Part shown: positions 8,955-17,395 of the stretch, piece after piece
Layout: every line of letters starts with the position of its first letter
Position numbering within the stretch: position 1 is the first letter of the stretch
From: Flavobacterium sp. KJJ
GTDB taxonomy: Bacteria; Bacteroidota; Bacteroidia; Flavobacteriales; Flavobacteriaceae
Direction of reading: 5' to 3'
DNA: 64,000 nucleotides
NCBI RefSeq assembly: GCF_000708595.2
Contig: NZ_JARP01000010.1
Span: forward strand, 1-64,000
Notes under the pieces: model-generated
Databases searched by the model: none
What the model saw: the letters and a program-made list of their open reading frames with translations, nothing else
What the model was told of the DNA's origin: nothing
Translations under genes and position numbers: made by a program

Positions 8955-11198
8955 TTACTTATTAGGAATTTTATTGGTCATTTTAAAAACCAATTCTCCA
9001 CCCGATGCAATCTGATCGTGTGCAAAAAATAAAGAATTCAACGTTTTTCCGTTCAGGGTTACCGATTCTACATATTTATTTTGAGGACCATTGTTTATTG
9101 TCTTTACGATCAATTTCTTTCCTTTTTCCAAATCGATTGTTACTTTATCAAATAATGGTCTTGAAATGGTGTACGTTGGATCTGCAGGAGCAACCTGATA
9201 AAAACCTATGGCATTCAAAATATACCAGGACGACATTTGTCCACAGTCTTCATTACCGCTTAAACCATCCGGAGCATTTCTGTACTGCTCTTTCATGATT
9301 TTATCTGCCAATTCCTGTGTTTTAAAAGGTTTGTCGATGTAATTATAAAAATAGATAATGTGGTGGCTTGGCTCGTTTCCGTGAGCATACTGCCCGATTA
9401 ATCCCGAAATATCTGCAGATGCTTCTGATCCTTCCACTTTTGCAGTTGTATTAAAAAGGGCATCAAGGTTTTTCTCAAAAGCTTTTTTTCCTCCCATTAA
9501 ATCAATTAATCCCGAAACGTCTTGAGGTGCAAACCATGTCCACTGCCAGGCATTTCCTTCACAATATGGACTGTTCATATGATCTGAAAACGAAGGATTA
9601 AACGGCTCTATAAATTTTCCGTTACTGTCTAAGGCGCGCATAAAACCAGTTTCTTTGTCGAAATATTTTTTGTAGCGCATGCCTCGTTCCGAAAGCCATT
9701 TATAGTCTTCTGTTTTTCCCATATCTTTCGCAACCTGCGCCAATGCCCAATCGTTATAAGCATATTCTAAACCTCTTGAAGTAGCAAAAATCACATCTTT
9801 ATCAGCTGGAATAAACCCCATTTCTTGATTGTATTTTTTCCCTTTCGTCATTAGCCATTCCCAAATAGCAGGATGATTTACTTTTACTCCTGTTGTATCA
9901 TAAGGTATTGACCTCATCATGGCTTTGTAAGCCAGTTCGGTATCATAACCACGTATATTTTTGGTATAAGCATCTGAAATTACAGATGTAGCGTGCGCAC
10001 CAATCATTGTTCCTGTATAATTGGCTGCCAAATCCCACATTGGCAACAAACCTCCCTGCTGATATTTTAGCAGAAGCGAATTGATAAATTCGTTTGTTTT
10101 AGATGGACTAATTAAATCGATCAAAGGCATTTGAGCCCTGTAGGTATCCCAAAGTGAAAATACAGTGTAATAAGTTCCAGAATCTAATGTGTGAATTTTT
10201 AAATCCTGCCCGCGGTATCTCTTGTCAAAATCTGAATAAGTTGACGGATGAATAAAAGCATGATACAATCCTGTGTAAAAAATAGTTTTTTGTTCTTCTG
10301 TTCCGCCTTCAATTTTAATTTTTTCCAGCTGTTTTTTCCAAAGTTCATTGGCCTGCTGTTTCGTTTTATTAAAATCCCAATTCGGAATTTCGGCATCTAG
10401 ATTCTGCAATGCTCCTCTTTCGTCGACAGGAGAAATTCCAACTTTTACTTGTATGTTAGTAGGATTTTCAAAATAAAGAACAGCTTTGATATGATCTGCT
10501 TTTAACAGTTTTCCTGATACTGGCTTATTATTTTTATACAATTCAATTTTAAAAGGTTTATTGAACTTTGCATAAAAATAAACATAGTCCCTTTTAGACC
10601 AGCCTTCTGTCAATCGCATTCCTCTAATTTCAGTATCGCTTACAATTTCGATAGAAGATTCCAAAACCTTTTGATTGTGAAGGTTGTGATGCAAATCAAT
10701 AATAATTCCGGCTTCTTTAGAAGGGAAAGTATACTCGTGAAAACCAGCGCGTGTAGATGCTGTCATCGAAGCTTTTATACCATTATCAAAATTAACCGTA
10801 TAAAAACCAGCTAAAGCCTTTTCATTTTTATGCGAGAAATTCAGCGGATAATATTCTTTCAGACTTCCGTTTTCTAATTGCAGTTTACCAGAAAAAGGAG
10901 TAAAAAGAAAATCAGCAAAATCGGTCATTCCGGTACCACTCAAATGTCGGTGTGAGAATCCTAAAATACTGGTATCTTTAATATAATAACCGCTACATGC
11001 ATCCCATTCCAGCGTTCTGGTATCCGGACTTAACTGCACCATTCCGAAAGGAACTACTGCTCCCGGAAAAGTATGACCATGCCCGCCAGTACCAATAAAT
11101 GGATTAACATACTGCGTTAGATTTTTTAATTTTTGAGCTGTTGTTTTTATTGAAAAACTCAAAATAGCGAGTAACAGTATCGGAAGATTTTTTTTCAT
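8955..11198 (-). CDS. GH92 alpha-mannosidase
   Basis: A 747-residue exported protein with signal peptide ending near KTTAQ. GH92 signatures are clear: PFIGTGGHGHTFPGA near residue 33, VPFGMVQLSPDTR near 49, EGNAWQWTWFAPQD near 550, GNEPSHHIIYFYNY near 610 and GLSGNEDCGQMSSWY near 650. GH92 enzymes are calcium-dependent inverting alpha-mannosidases (often alpha-1,2) acting on N-glycans and mannans, so this enzyme implies that the target glycan contains alpha-mannose. The start codon is 1 nt after the stop of the YkuD-like gene, so the two are probably translationally coupled. Confidence 0.95.
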   Translation of the reverse strand: MKKNLPILLLAILSFSIKTTAQKLKNLTQYVNPFIGTGGHGHTFPGAVVPFGMVQLSPDTRTLEWDACSGYYIKDTSILGFSHRHLSGTGMTDFADFLFTPFSGKLQLENGSLKEYYPLNFSHKNEKALAGFYTVNFDNGIKASMTASTRAGFHEYTFPSKEAGIIIDLHHNLHNQKVLESSIEIVSDTEIRGMRLTEGWSKRDYVYFYAKFNKPFKIELYKNNKPVSGKLLKADHIKAVLYFENPTNIQVKVGISPVDERGALQNLDAEIPNWDFNKTKQQANELWKKQLEKIKIEGGTEEQKTIFYTGLYHAFIHPSTYSDFDKRYRGQDLKIHTLDSGTYYTVFSLWDTYRAQMPLIDLISPSKTNEFINSLLLKYQQGGLLPMWDLAANYTGTMIGAHATSVISDAYTKNIRGYDTELAYKAMMRSIPYDTTGVKVNHPAIWEWLMTKGKKYNQEMGFIPADKDVIFATSRGLEYAYNDWALAQVAKDMGKTEDYKWLSERGMRYKKYFDKETGFMRALDSNGKFIEPFNPSFSDHMNSPYCEGNAWQWTWFAPQDVSGLIDLMGGKKAFEKNLDALFNTTAKVEGSEASADISGLIGQYAHGNEPSHHIIYFYNYIDKPFKTQELADKIMKEQYRNAPDGLSGNEDCGQMSSWYILNAIGFYQVAPADPTYTISRPLFDKVTIDLEKGKKLIVKTINNGPQNKYVESVTLNGKTLNSLFFAHDQIASGGELVFKMTNKIPNK

Positions 11199-11199
11199 T

Positions 11200-12429
11200 T
11201 TATAATAATGTATTTATATTTTTTTCAAACATTTTCCAGTCTGATTCATTAAGTTCTAAAACATAAGCGTAGCCTTTCTCTGTTTTAGTTTTCTGCCACA
11301 TATTTACAATTTTTTGCTGATCACTTTGCAATAGATTACCATTTTTATCCCAAATTTCTTTTGTGCACAAACATCCCATTGAAGGAGTCTGTCCATAAAA
11401 AATCTGTTTTTTGTAAATTTCCTGATCGATGGTTGTTCCATGAAAATGAATTTCACCTCTTCCTGCTTTTCCTGCCCAAAACGTTTGTTGAATACTTAGA
11501 TTCGATTGCAACTTTTTTGGAAAAAACTGCATATAATCTTCCAATAGAAAATCCTTTTTTTCATTATTATAAAAAACAGAAGCTTCGCATTCAAAAGGCA
11601 GAAACGTAACAAAACTCAAAGTCGGTCCGATAAAAACATTCTCAGATTTGGCAAGACTTTCAATTTTAAATAAACCGGTTGGCGTGTTTCCGTTGGTAAT
11701 ATACATGGGCAGATTGGTTGCGCTTCTTGCCAATTGATCTACTAAAACAACTTTTCCATTTTCTTTTAGTAAAATTCCGTTTTCATCCTGAACAAAAACT
11801 TTGCCTGGCAAATCTCTGTTTTTGTGCTGAACAGAGTATAAAAATTTAGTTTTTTTAGTAGAGTTGTATTGTATCAATTCAATAAGATCCGAAATGGAAA
11901 TAGACTTATATTCAGGTTTTAATTCATTTCGCAAAGCCTGAATTACAGCGTTATCATAATCAGTAAACTTCGTATTTAAAAGCTGTTTAACCTCTTTTTT
12001 ATTTTGAACTAAATAATGTATTGATGTTGCAAAGATTGAAGCGTTTTCATTTTCATTTTCTGCAATATCAGTCATTTCTAAAACAAAATCTTTTGGAAAA
12101 CAAGCAAATACGGATTCAAAAATTTTCTTTAAATCGTATTTTGATAACTGTTTATAATTTGATAATGCCTTTTTTAAAACACTAAAATTCTGTTGTGAAT
12201 TATCGATTAAAAATGAAGTTGCCCATGCATAACTATTCCAGTTTACAGGTTTATCAAATTTTAGGTAAGCTTCGGCTTGATGATTGATTATGGAGTCTTT
12301 TAGTTTTATAAGCAGATCTGCTCTTGATTTTTTTGATGCAAAAACAAAAGATTGTTCCTGTGCAAAACCAGTAAAGCTCATTAAAAAAATGAGTATCAAA
12401 AATAATAGTATATTTTTTTTCTGGCGCAT
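11200..12429 (-). CDS. YkuD/L,D-transpeptidase-like exported protein
   Basis: A 409-residue protein with a signal peptide (MRQKKN, hydrophobic core, TGFAQ). The N-terminal half is alpha-helical and unassigned. In the C-terminal half NTPTGLFKI, then IHFHGTTID, then TPSMGCLCTKEIW mirror the order TPTGxFxI / HGT / SxGCxR of YkuD L,D-transpeptidases, with candidate catalytic His in FHGT and Cys in MGCLC. The usual Arg after the catalytic Cys is replaced by Cys, so cross-linking activity is not assured. The gene is 1 nt ahead of the GH92 gene and sits within a glycan-utilisation operon, which is an unexpected place for a cell-wall enzyme. Assignment is from motif order only. Confidence 0.55.
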   Translation of the reverse strand: MRQKKNILLFLILIFLMSFTGFAQEQSFVFASKKSRADLLIKLKDSIINHQAEAYLKFDKPVNWNSYAWATSFLIDNSQQNFSVLKKALSNYKQLSKYDLKKIFESVFACFPKDFVLEMTDIAENENENASIFATSIHYLVQNKKEVKQLLNTKFTDYDNAVIQALRNELKPEYKSISISDLIELIQYNSTKKTKFLYSVQHKNRDLPGKVFVQDENGILLKENGKVVLVDQLARSATNLPMYITNGNTPTGLFKIESLAKSENVFIGPTLSFVTFLPFECEASVFYNNEKKDFLLEDYMQFFPKKLQSNLSIQQTFWAGKAGRGEIHFHGTTIDQEIYKKQIFYGQTPSMGCLCTKEIWDKNGNLLQSDQQKIVNMWQKTKTEKGYAYVLELNESDWKMFEKNINTLL

Positions 12430-12449
12430 AGTGAACTTTTTCTCTGCTT

Positions 12450-12467
12450 AGTGTTTATATAAACACT
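12450..12467. repeat. 18-bp perfect palindrome in front of the YkuD-like gene
   Basis: AGTGTTTATATAAACACT is its own reverse complement and lies 21 bp upstream of the ATG at 12429. It may be an operator for an internal promoter or, in RNA, a second small hairpin adjacent to the stem at 12466-12494. No other exact copy was noticed in the window. Confidence 0.5.
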
Positions 12468-12494
12468 ACTGCCAAAATCTATTTCCGGCAGTAG
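12466..12494. promoter_or_regulatory. Intercistronic hairpin downstream of GHL10 gene
   Basis: CTACTGCC (12466-12473) pairs with GGCAGTAG (12487-12494) around a 13-nt loop. In the minus-strand transcript no clear U-tract follows, so it looks more like an mRNA-stability or processing stem than an efficient terminator. It separates the SusC-SusD-DUF5018-GHL10 part of the operon from the enzyme part. Confidence 0.5.
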
Positions 12495-12506
12495 CATTTT
12501 TTTAAA

Positions 12507-13637
12507 TTATTTTGAAGCGTATTTAGTAGTAAAATATTCTGAATTGTATTTTAATCCTTCAAAAAAGAAGAAAATTTCACCGCTTACATAATTGTTTCGG
12601 TTCTCGTTTACCATTTGTTCTAAAAACTGATTAGAAGCATTGTAAGTTCCAGATTGAATTAAAACTCCTGCATACAATTTTGAACGATCTGCACTATTCT
12701 TAACATAAGAAACCTGAGATTTTAATGTCTGCGAATAAGCTGAAAAATCATAACGGTAAATCTGTGGAATAACATAATCACAATATTTTTTATCCAGCCA
12801 TGTTGGCCAGTCCTGCAAATAATTGTCCTTAGCCCATGGGTGTACACTTGGCGCCATAGAAACTATAACGTTAGGTTTTGCGGCTTTTACAGCTTTGTAT
12901 AAATCTCCTAAAAATTCTGTTAGTTTATTAGCTCTCCAATCTTGCCATGCTGCGTCTTTTTCATTTGTTGGAGGATTAACACCTTTTTCTGTTTTATAAA
13001 GTTGCACTGTATAGTCATCATATCCTCCGGCAATTGGCATGGCTGGCAATCTGTCGTCACCTTGAATACCATCTACGTCGTATTTTTTTACAACTTCTAA
13101 AATTAGAGATTTCATGAAATTTTGAACATCAGGATTGATCCCGTTCATCCATTCGAAGCCACTTGAAGAAACCAACAAGTTTTTGTTTACATCTTTTGCT
13201 GCCCACAGTGGATACTTTTTCAGAATTATTCCACCTTGCTGATTGTTTGAAGCTGCAAATCCATATTCAAACCAGGCATGCACTTTTATTTTTTCTTTGT
13301 GTCCTTCAGTTATCATTTCTAATAAAGGATCTCTTCCTTCGTATCCTTCCATGATTGAAATGCCAAATTCTTTATTCATGATTTCACTAGGATAAAGTGT
13401 TCGTCCTTTATTCCAAACCACAACATAAATATCTGTAATATTCGATTTTTTACAAGTCTGTACCGTTTCTTTTATCGCATTTAGTGAACTTAATGCTGTT
13501 GAAGCCACATTGGTAATCCAAACTCCTTTTATTCCTTTTGTAGTTTGAACTGGATTGTTTGGGTATACTCTAGGCGGTTCTTCACTATTGCATGAAAAAA
13601 ACAATATGGCAATAGATAAGATTAATAATTTTTTCAT
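12507..13637 (-). CDS. GHL10-family glycoside hydrolase-like lipoprotein (copy A)
   Basis: The start is taken at the ATG at 13637 because it begins a lipoprotein signal (MKKLLILS...FFSC); the upstream extension would run through the hairpin at 13654-13685. The 376-residue protein belongs to the GHL10 family (PF02638): GVWITNVAS at the start of the domain, DIYVVVWNKGRTLYPS, KVHAWFEYGFA, VDGIQGDDR with conserved acidic residues, and VSMAPSVHPWA. The E. coli member DigH acts on denuded peptidoglycan glycan strands; other substrates are possible. CNSEEPP after the lipobox is acidic, as in Bacteroidota surface lipoproteins. A close paralogue is encoded at 25678-26805. Confidence 0.85.
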   Translation of the reverse strand: MKKLLILSIAILFFSCNSEEPPRVYPNNPVQTTKGIKGVWITNVASTALSSLNAIKETVQTCKKSNITDIYVVVWNKGRTLYPSEIMNKEFGISIMEGYEGRDPLLEMITEGHKEKIKVHAWFEYGFAASNNQQGGIILKKYPLWAAKDVNKNLLVSSSGFEWMNGINPDVQNFMKSLILEVVKKYDVDGIQGDDRLPAMPIAGGYDDYTVQLYKTEKGVNPPTNEKDAAWQDWRANKLTEFLGDLYKAVKAAKPNVIVSMAPSVHPWAKDNYLQDWPTWLDKKYCDYVIPQIYRYDFSAYSQTLKSQVSYVKNSADRSKLYAGVLIQSGTYNASNQFLEQMVNENRNNYVSGEIFFFFEGLKYNSEYFTTKYASK

Positions 13638-13653
13638 TTTTATGTTTTTTAAA

Positions 13654-13685
13654 AGGAGATTTTCTTTTCTCAAAGAAAATCTCCT
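13654..13685. terminator. 14-bp hairpin between DUF5018 and GHL10 genes (attenuator-like)
   Basis: AGGAGATTTTCTTT (13654-13667) and AAAGAAAATCTCCT (13672-13685) are perfect reverse complements with a TCTC loop. In the minus-strand transcript the stem is followed by UUUU. It starts 7 nt after the DUF5018 stop and ends 17 nt before the GHL10 ATG. It probably lowers transcription beyond susC-susD-DUF5018, a common pattern in such loci. Confidence 0.65.
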
Positions 13686-13691
13686 AAATCT

Positions 13692-15518
13692 TTATTGTTC
13701 TAATTTGTAAACTGCTAATTTATCGTTTGTACCATAATACAACACATGGAGTTTACCATTTATTACTGCGAAATCTGCGTCTACCGTATTATTTGCATTT
13801 GAAACGGCGGCACCTGTAACTTCTAAAATCGGATTTTCAAGAGCAGCTGTACTAGCAGTTGTATAATCTACCAGTCTGAAAACGTGCTTACCTCCAATAA
13901 ATGCTACATATGCAATGTATTTTCTTCCTTTGTAAAGAATTGTTTTACAATCTGTTGTTACTGATCCTGAGGTTGTTTTAAAGGTCTCAGAGAAAGAACC
14001 GCTCAATAAGTTGATGCCGCTATATGCTGTTCCTGTTGAAGCTCCAACAAATCCAGTATCATCAGGCTGCACACTGTAATAGAAACCAGTTCCTGAGTAA
14101 GGAAATGACTGCTGTGTTGGTGTTGGGTTTAAAACTCCATTAACTACTTTCCATATCAATACATTTGTTTTTTGTGCAAGAGGCACCGTAATTGTAGCAT
14201 TACCATCTAAAGATCCAGAGATGCTGATACCCGCTGTACGAGGTGCAAATGTAAGCCCTAAACTGTTCTGAGAAAATGTAATATAATTTGTTGGTGCTGC
14301 ATCTGAAATAGAATTCCATTTAATGATAGATAAAGTCGTTGTTGCACCAGCACCTGCTCCTAGCTGCACTCCAAGAATTTTTCCGTTGTCATCTGTAGCC
14401 AATTTTCTGATACCAGTAACGGCTCCACCATCAAAATTTGTTCCTGTTTTTGCTAAGCCGTTTAAATAAGCTCCTGACAAATTATAAGCATTAATACCAA
14501 GAATGGCTGTCTGTCCAGCATTCATTGCATTTGTAGCAATTACGATATTGTTTCCGCTGAATCCTGCAGATGAACCTGCATTAGCCGCGAAGCCAAAATC
14601 GGCATGAGATTTCTCCAAAATTGGATTTGATTTAATCAAAGGATTCTTCACTGTGAATTCACGTTCGATTCCATCAGTACCAGTAATTTTTACTTTAAAT
14701 CCAGCTAATGTGTTGACATTTGTTCCTTTAAAAGTTGGATCAATTGTATTTCCAAAAGAAGCATTAATTACTACAGTTGCATCAGAGAAATTAGTCAAAT
14801 AAGGAACTACTGGTTGTATAATGTTTTTAGCCGCATCAACTACGATAATTTCAGAAGTTACATCTCCATTGATTACCATACTGTTGATTTTTGCAGGACC
14901 AACAGCTTCAGAAGTAAACACCACATCATATTTGTAAACTGTTACACCGTCAACTCCAAGTACTTCTAAGCTAAAAGGTGCTTTGCTTGGCAAATTAAAA
15001 CTATAATCTTTTGTTGATCCGTTTACATAATTATTTAAAGTTCCATTATTAAATTCATATGAAACTGCCAAATTAGTAATGTCTGTTCCAACTGGGACTT
15101 GAACAATTATAGATGTTTTTCCGAAGAAAATCTTATCTTTTGCAATTGGAAGGCCAACTACAGTTAAACTCGTTAAACTTGGAGGTGACTGTACAATAAG
15201 TTTCCAAACACTGCTATTACCATCTTGACCCGAAATAGAAACATCTACTGGTTTTGTCAAATCGCGATTAACATTATTTTCTGGACTTACAACAGTACCA
15301 TTAGCTACTAATATTTCTGTTTTAACATCTTTAAGATTAGTACCCGCAGGTAAAACAACCTTTGCCTCGTTCGCGTCATTTTCCGCAATGTTATATAAAA
15401 CATTATTCAATTTAACCGCTACAATCTTGGCCGATTGATAGCTGCGTTCGTCTTTAAAACTATCGTCACACGAGGACAATAATAGCAGACTCATAAGCAA
15501 ATAAAATATTTTTTTCAT
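13692..15518 (-). CDS. DUF5018 domain lipoprotein (SusE/SusF-position glycan-binding protein)
   Basis: A 608-residue lipoprotein with lipobox LLSSCDDS and acidic residues straight after the cysteine, typical of surface-exposed Bacteroidota lipoproteins. The N-terminal 300 residues contain repeated Ig-like modules resembling DUF5018: paired phrases such as AKVVLPAGTNLKDVKTEI and IVQVPVGTDITNLAVSY recur at about 100-residue spacing. The C-terminal 300 residues look like a beta-propeller or beta-sandwich (many Gly/Asn turns). Its place directly behind SusC and SusD suggests it holds glycan at the cell surface. A specific ligand cannot be named. Confidence 0.8.
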   Translation of the reverse strand: MKKIFYLLMSLLLLSSCDDSFKDERSYQSAKIVAVKLNNVLYNIAENDANEAKVVLPAGTNLKDVKTEILVANGTVVSPENNVNRDLTKPVDVSISGQDGNSSVWKLIVQSPPSLTSLTVVGLPIAKDKIFFGKTSIIVQVPVGTDITNLAVSYEFNNGTLNNYVNGSTKDYSFNLPSKAPFSLEVLGVDGVTVYKYDVVFTSEAVGPAKINSMVINGDVTSEIIVVDAAKNIIQPVVPYLTNFSDATVVINASFGNTIDPTFKGTNVNTLAGFKVKITGTDGIEREFTVKNPLIKSNPILEKSHADFGFAANAGSSAGFSGNNIVIATNAMNAGQTAILGINAYNLSGAYLNGLAKTGTNFDGGAVTGIRKLATDDNGKILGVQLGAGAGATTTLSIIKWNSISDAAPTNYITFSQNSLGLTFAPRTAGISISGSLDGNATITVPLAQKTNVLIWKVVNGVLNPTPTQQSFPYSGTGFYYSVQPDDTGFVGASTGTAYSGINLLSGSFSETFKTTSGSVTTDCKTILYKGRKYIAYVAFIGGKHVFRLVDYTTASTAALENPILEVTGAAVSNANNTVDADFAVINGKLHVLYYGTNDKLAVYKLEQ

Positions 15519-15546
15519 TTTCTATCTTTATCTTTTTAATTAACAA

Positions 15547-17391
15547 TTATTGACCGTAGCCATCATTTTGTGTCAACCAAGGCGCTTTATTTCTTTCTAC
15601 CTGTGGTATTGGCCATAAATAGAATTTGTCATTCCAGTTGTTAGGTCTATCCGCATCTCTTTGACGTAATTTACTTCCGTAAGCACCATAAAGAGCCAAA
15701 TCATTCAAATCTCTTTCAGAACCTGCTGCTCCATAAGTTGGAACCATGTCTGCAGTAACTTGAGTATATCCATCAGGATAAGTATTTGTAGCCGCATTTA
15801 CACCGGTTGCAATTGGGAAACCATATGTTTTTTCGGCATTTTCTAAAGCTCCTGTTCTCCATCTTCTCATATCGAAGAAATGTAAACCTGCTTCTCTTAT
15901 AAGTTCTACTTTACGTTCTCTACGAACCAATTGTCTTAATTTTGCTTGATCTGTAAGTGTTGTTGCTGGCATGTTAACTCTGGCCCTAACCTCATTGATA
16001 GCACCTGTTACTGTACCGTCAATTTGATTCAATTCGATTTTTGCTTCAGCATACATTAATAAAATCTCTGCATAACGCATCATCAAAATATTATATGAAG
16101 GTTCTGAAACAATTTCGTCATTAAAATAATTGTATTTTCTCCATAAATATCCAACACCACTCTGAATGTAACCGTATTGTGCCACAGATCCTGTATAGTC
16201 AAGATTTGAAATTGATGTCGAATTATTAGCTGGATCAAATGACAGAGTTGTTGGTTTATACAACTCCATAGTAATATTCAATTTTACACCTCCATTATTC
16301 GCGATGATGTTAGATTTATGCGTATAAATAGACATTTTTAATCGAGGATCTCTGTTTGCAAATGGATTTTTAGGGTCATAGCCAGAACCTGGTTCGTCAA
16401 TTCTTTTTCCGTTTGACATTTCAAAAGTATCCACTAACAATTGAGTAGGGAATCTTCCTGATTGTCCTCCTACAGTTCTTGCCATTTCACCAAATGACTG
16501 GTAATGTGTCTTTTTTGATGCTTGATCAGAATAAGCAAGTGCAAAAATATTTTCTCTTTTTGCCGGTCCGGTAAGCTGTCCTGCTCTTGTAAATAAATCA
16601 TCAAAATTTGGTGCTAAACCTCTTCCGGATTCTTGAATAATTCTTCTTGACGTTTGAGCTGCTATATCAAAATAATAAGCCGCTTTTGCTGCATCTTTTG
16701 TTCCTTTTTGACCAAAACCTTCTTTACACCAAGATCCAGCGTATAAAGCGATTCTAGCTTTTAAACCCAAAGCATAAGATTTATCTGCACGCCCTTGTTC
16801 TGTAGCTTGCCAAGGCAATTGAGTGCTTGCTTCTTCAAGATCATTTAATAAATAATCAACAATTTCCATCCAAGGTTTTCTTGTCGCGCTTTTTTGTTCC
16901 TCTGGTGTAACTGACTTCGTAAAAAAAGGTACATCTCCGTATAAAGAAATCAAGTAATGATAATGAGTTGCTCTAATTACTTTATTTTCTGCAACATATT
17001 GTTTTGCTTTATCACTTAAACCCTCAATGTACGGCGCTGAACCTTCAATAACAGTATTTGCTCTCGCAACACCTTTATAAAAGTTCGCCCATTGTGCTTC
17101 TACAATAAAGTTATTTTCCAAGTTTACGTTGTTTACTCCAATCGAGCTGTTATCTGCTCTTTCGATTCCCATTGGAGTGTACATATCATAAAGCGTGAAA
17201 AATGGCAATTGGCTGCTTTCCATGTATAAACCTTGGTAGGAACCATTCGTACCTTGTTTAATTGCTGCTTCATTGTTGTAAAAATTTGAGGACAAATAAT
17301 CACTTAATGGCTCTTTATCTATATAATCATCACAAGATCCTAACCCAACGATAAGGCTTAATCCTATAACTGTTTTTTTAATTAAATTCAT
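15547..17391 (-). CDS. SusD/RagB family outer-membrane glycan-binding lipoprotein
   Basis: A 614-residue lipoprotein: lipobox GLGSCDDYIDKEP, then the SusD-like N-terminal helices (NEAAIKQGTNGSYQGLY near residue 40) and the C-terminal RagB/SusD signature with RERKVEL and HFFDMRRW near residues 485-505. SusD proteins cap the SusC channel and bind the substrate oligosaccharide outside the cell. The gap to the SusC stop is only 4 bp, so the pair is coupled. The many aromatic residues in loop regions would be the sugar-stacking positions, but the ligand is not deducible. Confidence 0.95.
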   Translation of the reverse strand: MNLIKKTVIGLSLIVGLGSCDDYIDKEPLSDYLSSNFYNNEAAIKQGTNGSYQGLYMESSQLPFFTLYDMYTPMGIERADNSSIGVNNVNLENNFIVEAQWANFYKGVARANTVIEGSAPYIEGLSDKAKQYVAENKVIRATHYHYLISLYGDVPFFTKSVTPEEQKSATRKPWMEIVDYLLNDLEEASTQLPWQATEQGRADKSYALGLKARIALYAGSWCKEGFGQKGTKDAAKAAYYFDIAAQTSRRIIQESGRGLAPNFDDLFTRAGQLTGPAKRENIFALAYSDQASKKTHYQSFGEMARTVGGQSGRFPTQLLVDTFEMSNGKRIDEPGSGYDPKNPFANRDPRLKMSIYTHKSNIIANNGGVKLNITMELYKPTTLSFDPANNSTSISNLDYTGSVAQYGYIQSGVGYLWRKYNYFNDEIVSEPSYNILMMRYAEILLMYAEAKIELNQIDGTVTGAINEVRARVNMPATTLTDQAKLRQLVRRERKVELIREAGLHFFDMRRWRTGALENAEKTYGFPIATGVNAATNTYPDGYTQVTADMVPTYGAAGSERDLNDLALYGAYGSKLRQRDADRPNNWNDKFYLWPIPQVERNKAPWLTQNDGYGQ

Positions 17392-17395
17392 CTTG

